A stretch of 64,000 bases of DNA from CAIKZZ01 sp035604595 (GTDB lineage Bacteria; Pseudomonadota; Gammaproteobacteria; Steroidobacterales; Steroidobacteraceae): NCBI GenBank assembly GCA_035604595.1, contig DATNIE010000032.1, positions 1 to 64,000 on the forward strand. The letters run 5' to 3'. Shown here piece by piece: positions 42,995 to 50,315 of the stretch (positions are counted from its first letter, which is position 1; each line of letters begins with the position of its first letter). A model generated the notes under the pieces. The model made no database searches. It saw nothing but the letters and a program-made list of their open reading frames with translations, and was not told where the DNA came from. The translations under genes and the position numbers were made by a program.

Positions 42995-45406
42995 ATGCGC
43001 ACTCACGTGCAGGCGGCGGTGATCGGCGGGGGCGTGGTGGGCGCGAGCGTGCTTTATCACCTGACCAAAGCGGGCTGGAAGGACGTGCTGCTGATTGAGC
43101 GCGCGGAGCTGACCTCGGGCTCGACGTGGCACGCGGCCGGCGGCATGCACACGGTCAACGGCGATCCGAACGTCGCGAAATTACAGCAGTACACGATCAA
43201 CCTGTACAAGGAGATCGAGCGCATCTCCGGCCAGTCCTGCAGCGTGCATATCACCGGCGGCATCATGCTCGCCGGCACGCCCGAGCGCCTCGACTGGCTC
43301 AAGATGGCCAAGGCGCGCGGCCGCTATCTCGGCATGGAGCTCGAGCTGTTGTCGGTGGCCGAGGCCAAGAAGATCTTCCCGCTGCTCGACGAGGCGCATT
43401 TCCTGGGCGCGATGTACGACCCGATCGAGGGTCACGTCGATCCGTATGGCGTGACGCACGCCTATGCCAAGTGCGCGCAACTCGCCGGCGCCGAGATCGT
43501 CCGCCAGACCCGGGTGACGGATCTGAAGGCACGCAGTGATGGCACCTGGGACGTCATCACGACCGCCGGCACGGTGCACGCCGAGCACGTCGTCAATGCC
43601 GGGGGTCTGTGGGCCCGCGAGATCGGCCGCTTCGTGGGGCTCGAGCTCCCGATCCTTGCGATGGAGCATCAGTACCTGATCACCGAGGACCTGCCGGAGT
43701 TTCGCGGCCAGCAGGAGCAGCTGCACTGCATCGACTTCGAGGGCGAGATCTACATGCGCCAGGAGCGCGGCGGCATGCTGATGGGGACCTACGAACGCGC
43801 CGGTGTCCCGTGGTCGCCGCGGACGACGCCGTGGGACTTCAGCCAGGAGCTGCTGCCCAACGACCTGGAACGGATTGCACCGAGCCTTGAGGTCGGGTTC
43901 AAGCATTTCCCGCGGCTCGAAAGCGCCGGCATCAAGACGATCGTCAACGGTCCGTTCACGTTCGCGCCGGACGGCAATCCGCTGGTCGGCCCGGTGCGCG
44001 GACTCAGGAACTTCTGGGTGGCGTGCGGGGTCATGGCGGGCCTCAGCCAGGGCGGCGGCGTCGGACTGTCGCTCGCCAGCTGGATGGTCGACGGTGACCC
44101 GGGCGCCGACATCTGGGGCATGGACGTCGCGCGCTACGGCGACTGGGCGACACTCGCCTATACGAATGCCAAGGTGCGGGAAAATTATTCGCGGCGCTTC
44201 CGCATCCGCTTTCCGAACGAGGAGCTGGAGGCCGCGCGGCCGCTGCGCACGACGCCGATATACGACCGCCTCAAGGCTGCGAACGCCGTGTTCGGCGATT
44301 ACTGCGGCCTCGAGCACGCACTGTGGTTCGCACCGAAGGGCGAGGCCCCGCACGAGCAGGTCACCTGGCACCGCTCCAACGCGCACCCCGCCGTCGCGGC
44401 GGAATGCCGGGCGGTGCGCGAAGCGGTCGGCCTGCTCGAGATCTCGAACTACGGCAAGTTCGAGATCACCGGCCCCGCCGCCGCCGGGTGGCTCGGCCGG
44501 GTGATGGCGAACCGCATCCCGAGTATCGGGCGCATGGCGCTCGCGCCGATGCTGAACGAGCGCGGTCGCCTGATCGGCGACTTCACGGTGTGCCGGCTGT
44601 CGGCCGAGCGGTTCTTCCTGATCGGCACCTACGCGGCCGAGAGCTTCTACGTGCGCTGGTTTGAGCATCACCTGCCGCCCAGCGGCGTCACGGTCCGGCC
44701 CTGTGCGATGGAGTATGTCGGCCTCTCGGTTGCCGGTCCCAGCTCCCGCGCGCTGCTGCAGTCTCTCGTTGAGGAGGATCTCGCGACCGCCGCGTTCCCG
44801 TTCATGACATTCCGCAGGGTCGACGTCGGCATGGTCCCCGCGCTCGTCGGGCGCGTGTCATTCACCGGCGATCTGGGCTACGAGATCTGGGTGACGACCG
44901 ACTACCAGCGGACGCTATACGACCTGCTGTCGCAGGCGGGGCGGGCGTTTGGCCTCACGAACATCGGCGGGCGGGCGCTCAACGCGCTCCGGCTCGAGAA
45001 AAGCTTCGGTACCTGGGCGAGGGAATTCCGCCCGATCTATGGGCCCTTCGAGGCCGGACTCGGCCGCTTCATCGATCTGAAGAAGGACGACTTCATCGGC
45101 AAGCACGCCGCGGCAGAGCAGAAGGAGCGCGGTGGCGAACGCCGGCTGATCACGCTCGCGATCGCGGCGCACGATGCGGATGCGATCGGCGATGAGCCGA
45201 TCTGGCACGACGGCCGGGTGGTCGGCTGGGTGACCTCCGGCGGCTACGGCCACAGCGTGCAGCAGTCGATCGCGCTCGGTTACGTCAACAACGACGTCGC
45301 CGCGGCGACCATCGGGTTCGAGGTCGAGCTGATCGGCGAGCGGCGCAAGGCCGTGCGGCTCACCGAAGCCGCGTTCGATCCGAGCGGCGCGCGCATGCGC
45401 GGCTGA
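42995..45406 (+). CDS. Dimethylglycine/sarcosine dehydrogenase-like FAD enzyme fused to a GcvT domain
   Basis: An 803-residue two-domain enzyme. Residues 6-400 form a DAO-type FAD domain with AAVIGGGVVGASVLYHL and the segment GSTWHAAGG, whose H46 is the expected site of covalent flavin attachment. Residues about 430-800 are a GcvT-type tetrahydrofolate domain (NYGKFEITGPAAAGWL, RVSFTGDLGYEIWV). Such enzymes oxidise N-methyl groups of dimethylglycine or sarcosine and capture formaldehyde as 5,10-methylene-tetrahydrofolate. ATG 42995 has GGGGACGGGG before it; an ATG at 42932 would add 21 residues of poor quality. It lies 87 bases after the MttB-family gene. It is the natural final step for betaine made by the carnitine operons. 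Confidence 0.92.
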   Translation: MRTHVQAAVIGGGVVGASVLYHLTKAGWKDVLLIERAELTSGSTWHAAGGMHTVNGDPNVAKLQQYTINLYKEIERISGQSCSVHITGGIMLAGTPERLDWLKMAKARGRYLGMELELLSVAEAKKIFPLLDEAHFLGAMYDPIEGHVDPYGVTHAYAKCAQLAGAEIVRQTRVTDLKARSDGTWDVITTAGTVHAEHVVNAGGLWAREIGRFVGLELPILAMEHQYLITEDLPEFRGQQEQLHCIDFEGEIYMRQERGGMLMGTYERAGVPWSPRTTPWDFSQELLPNDLERIAPSLEVGFKHFPRLESAGIKTIVNGPFTFAPDGNPLVGPVRGLRNFWVACGVMAGLSQGGGVGLSLASWMVDGDPGADIWGMDVARYGDWATLAYTNAKVRENYSRRFRIRFPNEELEAARPLRTTPIYDRLKAANAVFGDYCGLEHALWFAPKGEAPHEQVTWHRSNAHPAVAAECRAVREAVGLLEISNYGKFEITGPAAAGWLGRVMANRIPSIGRMALAPMLNERGRLIGDFTVCRLSAERFFLIGTYAAESFYVRWFEHHLPPSGVTVRPCAMEYVGLSVAGPSSRALLQSLVEEDLATAAFPFMTFRRVDVGMVPALVGRVSFTGDLGYEIWVTTDYQRTLYDLLSQAGRAFGLTNIGGRALNALRLEKSFGTWAREFRPIYGPFEAGLGRFIDLKKDDFIGKHAAAEQKERGGERRLITLAIAAHDADAIGDEPIWHDGRVVGWVTSGGYGHSVQQSIALGYVNNDVAAATIGFEVELIGERRKAVRLTEAAFDPSGARMRG

Positions 45407-45420
45407 GGCCTAAGTCGCCG

Positions 45421-46710
45421 TCACGCAGCGGCCGCACGGCGGGCGGCCCGGCGCAGGCTGGCCGCGCGCCCGCGCGCAGCCCAGTCGATGGGCTCGACCT
45501 TCGGCAGAATGACAACCCAGCCGAAGAAGCCAACCAGGTTGACGATGCCGGCGAGCACGAACGCGCTCCAGTAGCTGCCAGTGGCATCGATCAGGACGCC
45601 TGTGAGCGTCAGTGCGAACAGCCCCGGCAGGTTACCGAGCCCGTTCTGCACACCGACCCAGCGCGCGGCGGCCTCCGTTCCCGCGATGATCTGCGGAATC
45701 GCGAAATAGCCCGGCGAGGAGAAGCCGAGCACGACCTCGTAGGCATACAGGCACGCGAGTGCCGGCTTCACCGGCAGGACGACGATGCCGAGCATGCAAC
45801 CGATGCCGAGCAGGTGCGCGAGCGCCATCGGCAGCTTGTGCGCAAAGGTCGCCGAGCCGCCCGCGCGCACCCAGCGGTCGATCGCCCACCCAGCAAGAAG
45901 CGCCGCCGCGGCGTTCAGCGCGTAGGCACTGGAGGCGACGGCTGCCATCTCGTCCATGCTGAAGCCCCGCGAGCTCACGAGGTAGCTCGGCAGCCAGCCG
46001 AGGATGAAGTAGAAGTTGTAGTTGCCGCAGAAATGGCCGATGGCGGCACCCCAAAGGCCGCGCTCGCGCAGAATCTCGCCGACCGACGGGATCGGCACGT
46101 CGGGCGCCGCCGGCGCCTTGGCGATCGTCACCTCGGGCACGACGACGCGCGACCACGGCAGCAGCCAGATGAGGGAGGCGAGGCCGAATAGGATGAACAC
46201 CGGGCGCCACCCGATACGCGCCATCAGCATCCCGCCGAGCAGCGTGCCAACCGCCGGGCCCACCAGGTAGCCAAAGCCCGTGAGCCCATTCGCGAGCCCC
46301 ACATGCTCCGCCGGGACGCGTTCGGCGATCAGCTTCGAGGTGGTCGTGAATCCCGCGCTCTCGCCAATACCGAGCACGAATCTGAGCGCCAGGACCGAGT
46401 AGAAGCCGACGACGAAGCCGGTGAGCAGGGTCGCGATCGACCAGATCGCAGCGCCGATGCCGAGCACGATCTTGGCGCCATAGCGATCGGCAAGCCAGCC
46501 AGCGGGGAACTGCGCACAGGTGTAGGTGAAGTAGAACGCGGCCAAGAGCACGCCGAAGCGCGTCGCGGTCAGATGCAGATCCGCCTGGAGCAGGGGACCC
46601 GCGGTCGCGAGGTTGCCGCGGTCTATGTAGTTGATGAAGAGCGATGCCGCCATCAGCAGCACCAGCCAGGACGGCGACGTCGGCGCGCGCAGCGCCTGAG
46701 CTTTGGTCAC
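45421..46710 (-). CDS. MFS transporter (anion:cation symporter-like)
   Basis: A 429-residue carrier with 12 predicted helices. FINYIDRGNLATAGPLLQADL, GWLADRYGAKIVLGIGA and RFVLGIGESAGFTTTSKL are typical of the ACS-type MFS group that takes up organic anions. The start is GTG 46710. It is the last gene of the minus-strand unit carnitine dehydrogenase - TetR - acyl-CoA dehydrogenase - MFS, 69 bases after the acyl-CoA dehydrogenase. It probably carries a compound of that pathway, such as a betaine or short-chain acid; family members of this kind are not classical betaine carriers, so caution is needed. Confidence 0.88.
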   Translation of the reverse strand: MTKAQALRAPTSPSWLVLLMAASLFINYIDRGNLATAGPLLQADLHLTATRFGVLLAAFYFTYTCAQFPAGWLADRYGAKIVLGIGAAIWSIATLLTGFVVGFYSVLALRFVLGIGESAGFTTTSKLIAERVPAEHVGLANGLTGFGYLVGPAVGTLLGGMLMARIGWRPVFILFGLASLIWLLPWSRVVVPEVTIAKAPAAPDVPIPSVGEILRERGLWGAAIGHFCGNYNFYFILGWLPSYLVSSRGFSMDEMAAVASSAYALNAAAALLAGWAIDRWVRAGGSATFAHKLPMALAHLLGIGCMLGIVVLPVKPALACLYAYEVVLGFSSPGYFAIPQIIAGTEAAARWVGVQNGLGNLPGLFALTLTGVLIDATGSYWSAFVLAGIVNLVGFFGWVVILPKVEPIDWAARGRAASLRRAARRAAAA

Positions 46711-46779
46711 TCGGTATCCCCCGCTCCCGTTTGATGCTACTGGAGGCGGGGGCCGTGCGCCACCGGCGCGCTTCGCGTG

Positions 46780-47943
46780 TCAGCCGCCGAGCGGCCGCAG
46801 CATCGAGCGCGAGATGATGTGGCGCTGTATCTCGCTGGTACCTTCCCAGATGCGCTCGATCCGGGCATCCCGCCAGATCCGCTCGAGCGGCAGGTCGGCC
46901 ATCAGGCCCATGCCGCCGTGAATCTGCAGCGCCTCGTCGGCCACCATCGCGAGCATTTCGGTCGCCTTGAGCTTGGCGATCGCCATGTCGGCGTCGGTCG
47001 CCATCTTCTGGTCGAACTTCCAGGCAGCTTCCAGCGTCAGCAGCTCCGCGGCCCGCAGCTCGACCGTCATGTCGGCGAGCTTGAACGAGACGCCCTGGAA
47101 CTTGCCGATCTGCTGCCCGAACTGCCGCCGCTCGACGGCCCACTGTTTGGCGTGCTCGAGTGCGCGCTCGGCGCGCCCGAGGCAGGTCGCGGCGACCTGC
47201 AGGCGCGTGGCGCCCAGCCATGCGTTGGCGACCTCGAAGCCGCGGTGGACCTCGCCGAGCACCGCCGACTTCGGCACCCGGCAGTCGTTGAACTCGAGGA
47301 TGCAATTGTTGTAGCCACGGTGCGAGACATTCTTGTAGCCGGGAAGCACCGCAAAACCCGGTGTGCCCATGTCGACGAGGAACGCGGTGATCAGTTTCTT
47401 CGAGCCCCGCGCGCCCGATTCCTCGCCGGTCGCGGCGAACAGAATCACGAAGTCGGCGTGGTCGGCGTGGCTGATGAAGTGCTTGACACCATTGATGATG
47501 TAGTCGCCGCCCTTCGCGACCGCCGTCGCCTTCATTCCGCGCACGTCGGACCCCGCCCCCGGTTCGGTCATCGCCAGGCAATCGACGCGCTCGCCGCGCA
47601 CCGACGGAAACAGGTAGCGGTCGCGCTGCTCGCCCTCACAGGCGCACAGGATGTTCGACGGCCGGCCGACGCAGTTGTAGTGCAGCGCATAGCCGGTGCG
47701 GCCGAGCTCCTTCTCGTAGAGCACCCAGGTGACCGTGTCGAGGCCCGCGCCGCCAACGTCCGCCGGCATATTGGCGGCGTAGAGACCAGCATCGATGGCC
47801 TTGGCCTTCAGTTCCTTTTGCAGCTCAGGGCGCAGCACGCCGGTCTGCTCGATTTCCATCTCGTGCGGCATGAGTTCGTTGGTCACGAAATCCCGGGTCG
47901 TCTTCACGATCATCTGCTGCTCGTCGCTGAGCGAGAATTCCAT
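46780..47943 (-). CDS. Acyl-CoA dehydrogenase (possible gamma-butyrobetainyl-CoA dehydrogenase)
   Basis: A 387-residue flavoenzyme of normal length. It shows CLAMTEPGAGSDVRGMKATA for FAD and substrate binding, YIINGVKHFISHAD, RRQFGQQIGKFQGVSFKLAD and the C-terminal IHGGMGLMADLPLERIWRDA-type block with RIWEGTSEIQ, whose Glu is at the usual catalytic place. The ATG has GGAGG upstream. It lies 21 bases after a TetR gene in the carnitine dehydrogenase operon. In this setting it would oxidise gamma-butyrobetainyl-CoA to crotonobetainyl-CoA, the substrate of the CaiD-like hydratase. General acyl-CoA dehydrogenase activity is sure; the substrate is inferred. Confidence 0.9.
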   Translation of the reverse strand: MEFSLSDEQQMIVKTTRDFVTNELMPHEMEIEQTGVLRPELQKELKAKAIDAGLYAANMPADVGGAGLDTVTWVLYEKELGRTGYALHYNCVGRPSNILCACEGEQRDRYLFPSVRGERVDCLAMTEPGAGSDVRGMKATAVAKGGDYIINGVKHFISHADHADFVILFAATGEESGARGSKKLITAFLVDMGTPGFAVLPGYKNVSHRGYNNCILEFNDCRVPKSAVLGEVHRGFEVANAWLGATRLQVAATCLGRAERALEHAKQWAVERRQFGQQIGKFQGVSFKLADMTVELRAAELLTLEAAWKFDQKMATDADMAIAKLKATEMLAMVADEALQIHGGMGLMADLPLERIWRDARIERIWEGTSEIQRHIISRSMLRPLGG

Positions 47944-47964
47944 GAGTGTTGCCTCCAGCCGGCC

Positions 47965-48624
47965 TCAGGTCGCCGGCGATCGCGCCGCGCGCGCGCGCGC
48001 CGTGGTCACAGGGGTCTTGCTCTCACCGCCCGCCGCGACGGCCCAGGCCCGCCACAGTTCGAGCTGCTGGCCGAGCTGCGCGAGCAGTCGCTCCGGCGGC
48101 CACTCCGACGGACTGATGACTGCGCTCGCTGTCAGCCCGTTGATGAACGTCGTCGTGGCGCCGAGGACGTCCCTGCGCAGTGCCTCGGGCCAGGTCCGCC
48201 ATTCCGGCCAGCGCTCGGCGAAGCAGCGCTCGAAGAGGCGCACGTACTCGCGGTGGACCCAGCTGTTGATCCGCCTGAGGCGCTTGTCGGCGGGTACCTG
48301 GCCCCAGAACGCGGTCCAGAACGCGCACTCGGTGGATCGCTGTGCATCGAGTGGCAGGGCCTCGGCGAGCAGGTCGAGGAGCCCGGCGCTCGCCGCCGCG
48401 GGACGGGCGAGGCGCTCCTCGATGCGCCGGAGGATCAGGCGCAGCGCCGCGAGGATGATCTCCTGCTTCGAGTCGAAATAATGGGCGACCATGCCGGTCG
48501 TGTAGCCGGCCTCGCGCGCGATCCTGACGACGGTCGCCTGCTCGAATCCGTGGCTTGCGACCACGTGGCACGCGACGTGGGCGATCTCGTCGCGGCGCGC
48601 AGCGTGGTCGACGATCTTCGGCAT
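47965..48624 (-). CDS. TetR-family regulator (BetI-like)
   Basis: A 219-residue regulator. The helix-turn-helix is in QATVVRIAREAGYTTGMVAHY with FDSKQEIILAAL after it. The ligand domain has FWTAFWGQVP, similar to the WxAFW pattern of BetI. It is encoded 6 bases after the carnitine dehydrogenase gene and 21 bases before the acyl-CoA dehydrogenase, so it probably controls its own operon and senses a pathway intermediate. Its N-terminal half is comparable to the TetR part of the fusion at 10372, but it has no extra domain. Confidence 0.92.
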   Translation of the reverse strand: MPKIVDHAARRDEIAHVACHVVASHGFEQATVVRIAREAGYTTGMVAHYFDSKQEIILAALRLILRRIEERLARPAAASAGLLDLLAEALPLDAQRSTECAFWTAFWGQVPADKRLRRINSWVHREYVRLFERCFAERWPEWRTWPEALRRDVLGATTTFINGLTASAVISPSEWPPERLLAQLGQQLELWRAWAVAAGGESKTPVTTARARAARSPAT

Positions 48625-48630
48625 TAGGTT

Positions 48631-50109
48631 TCAGCGCCTCATGCCGATCGCCCGGCCCGCCTCGGGCGGGCGGGGGAGGCCCGCGTGGGCGGCGCGGATC
48701 GCCTCGAGCTTCGCAAGCGTCTCGGCTGCCATGGGCGATGACTTGCCGCTCGCAACGTCGACGTGCACGAACATCTGCTCGGCGGTGGCGGCGAGCGTGC
48801 CGTCGGCACGGTGCAGCCGGTGGAAGAGCTGCAGGCGCTTCGCGTCGACCGCGAGGATCTGCGTCGTGACGTACAGCGAGTCCGCCTGCCGCACCTCGGC
48901 GAGGTAGGTCACGTGGGTTTCGACCGTGTACGGCGCCCGGCCCTTCGCCCGGTACTGCTCGTCGATGCCGACGCGCCGGAACAGTGCATCGACCGCATCC
49001 CCGAACACCTGCAGGTAGCGGTAGTCGGTCATGTGGCCGTTGTAGTCGATCCAGTCCGGGCGGACCGGTGTCGCGACGAGCCTGAGTGGCTGGCGCGGAT
49101 CCTCCGGCCTAATTGCTTGCCGCGTCGTGGCATCGCTGTAGAGCCGGATCTCGAGCGCGCGCAGCGTCGAGCCGGCGCCAATGTCGAACTGCCGCAGTAC
49201 CTGCTGGATCGCGACCAGGTACTCATCGCGCAGGCGTTCGAGCTCCCGGATCGAGCGCCCGGCGGCCTGTGCACTCGTCCCCTCCACCATCCGGTCAATC
49301 AGCCGGTCGGTGAGCTCGGGGGCCTCGAGCTTGGTCCATGGCCATTTGAGGCACGGCCCGAACTGCGCCAGCATGTGGCGCATGCCGGCCTCGCCGCCCG
49401 CGAGGTGGTAAATCTGATTGGTGCCCATGCCGGCCCACCGAAGGCCCGGCCCGTAGATGATCGACTCGTCGAGCTCGCCGGTCGTCGCGACGCCGTCATT
49501 GACGAGGTGCAGGATCTCGCGCCACAGCGCTTCCTGCAGGCGATCGGTCAGGTGGCCGGGGATCTCCCTGCGGACGCGCAGTGGATGCATGCCGATGTAC
49601 GTGTAAAAGCGCGCAGCGGCCTCGAGGCTCGCCTCCGACGTCCGGTTGCCGCCGACCAGCTCGACCAGCGGCAGCAGGTACACGGGGTTGAACGGGTGGC
49701 CGACGATCAGCCGCTCGGGCGAGAGCATGTCGCGCTGCAGGTCAGAGGGCATGATCCCGGAGGTGCTCGAGGCGATCACGACCGCCGCCGGGGCGTGGCG
49801 ACTCACCTGGGCAAGCACGCGCTGCTTGAGTTCGATCTGCTCGGGGATGTTCTCCTGGATGAAATCCGCCTGTGCGGCCATCGCATTGAGATCGGCGGTA
49901 AAGGTGAGCGTGCCCTTGGGCGGGAGCGGGGCCGAGGTCAGGCGCGCGAGCGCGGGCTCGGCGTTGGCGATGGCGCCGCGGATCCAGCCTTCCATTTCGG
50001 GCTTGACGTCGGCCGCGATCACATCGATCCCGAAGTGCAGCGCCCGCGCCGCCCAGCCGCCGCCGATCACCCCCGTCCCGAGTAGTCCCAGCGTCCTGAC
50101 CTGCCGCAT
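48631..50109 (-). CDS. lcdH: L-carnitine dehydrogenase fused to betainyl-CoA thioesterase
   Basis: A 492-residue bifunctional protein. Residues 1-330 form a 3-hydroxyacyl-CoA-dehydrogenase-type NAD enzyme: GLLGTGVIGGGWAAR (8-22), ASSTSGIMPSDL, GHPFNPVYLLPLVE and the helical C-terminal domain with GPGLRWAGMG. From residue 347 a hotdog thioesterase follows (TPVRPDWIDYNGHMTDYR). This two-domain layout is known for L-carnitine dehydrogenases of Rhizobiales-like carnitine degraders: carnitine is oxidised to 3-dehydrocarnitine, and the thioesterase part handles betainyl-CoA made by the BKACE step. The ATG has GGGGAG upstream. It heads the operon with TetR, acyl-CoA dehydrogenase and MFS genes. Upstream lie a 16-bp palindrome and an ATAATAT heptamer. 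Confidence 0.92.
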   Translation of the reverse strand: MRQVRTLGLLGTGVIGGGWAARALHFGIDVIAADVKPEMEGWIRGAIANAEPALARLTSAPLPPKGTLTFTADLNAMAAQADFIQENIPEQIELKQRVLAQVSRHAPAAVVIASSTSGIMPSDLQRDMLSPERLIVGHPFNPVYLLPLVELVGGNRTSEASLEAAARFYTYIGMHPLRVRREIPGHLTDRLQEALWREILHLVNDGVATTGELDESIIYGPGLRWAGMGTNQIYHLAGGEAGMRHMLAQFGPCLKWPWTKLEAPELTDRLIDRMVEGTSAQAAGRSIRELERLRDEYLVAIQQVLRQFDIGAGSTLRALEIRLYSDATTRQAIRPEDPRQPLRLVATPVRPDWIDYNGHMTDYRYLQVFGDAVDALFRRVGIDEQYRAKGRAPYTVETHVTYLAEVRQADSLYVTTQILAVDAKRLQLFHRLHRADGTLAATAEQMFVHVDVASGKSSPMAAETLAKLEAIRAAHAGLPRPPEAGRAIGMRR

Positions 50110-50124
50110 GTCCGCTCCCCGGGC

Positions 50125-50140
50125 GCCACGCGCGCGTGGC
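50125..50140. promoter_or_regulatory. 16-bp perfect palindrome in the carnitine dehydrogenase leader
   Basis: GCCACGCGCGCGTGGC, starting 15 bases upstream of the carnitine dehydrogenase ATG (50109, minus strand). It could be an operator or an mRNA hairpin near the ribosome-binding site. GC-rich palindromes arise more easily in this genome than AT-rich ones, so the call is modest. Confidence 0.4.
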
Positions 50141-50162
50141 CCATCTTTTTAATCTTGGGACA

Positions 50163-50169
50163 ATAATAT
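50163..50169. promoter_or_regulatory. ATAATAT heptamer in AT-rich promoter patch
   Basis: The patch 50144-50172 is the only AT-rich stretch upstream of the carnitine dehydrogenase operon. It contains ATAATAT, identical to the right arm of the inverted repeat at 31061-31081. On the minus strand TATATT within it can serve as a -10 box. No perfect second arm is present. Confidence 0.4.
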
Positions 50170-50244
50170 AACACGCGCGACCCGGCGCATCACGGGGCGC
50201 GGGCAAGCAGACTTAAGTTTCCGATCGGGCCATTTGCAGCCGTC

Positions 50245-50302
50245 CCCCGCCCCGGCCGGTCGGCCGGGCGGGGTCGCTGGCGGGCCGGACGACCCGCCAG
50301 CG
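50245..50302 (-). terminator. Two consecutive strong stem-loops after the TonB receptor gene
   Basis: The first hairpin after the stop is CGCTGGCGGG (50275-50284) with CCCGCCAGCG (50293-50302), a perfect 10-bp stem with an 8-base loop. Next is a 13-bp stem with one bulged base at 50245-50273. They lie just downstream of the TonB receptor (minus strand, stop at 50316) and before the carnitine dehydrogenase operon. No T tract is present, so termination could be weak or Rho-aided. Confidence 0.5.
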
Positions 50303-50315
50303 CATCATCTGGGGC

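Noticed and set aside
46777..48627. 616-codon frame on the plus strand
   Set aside because: Antisense to the acyl-CoA dehydrogenase and TetR genes; the real genes have ribosome-binding sites and conserved motifs.
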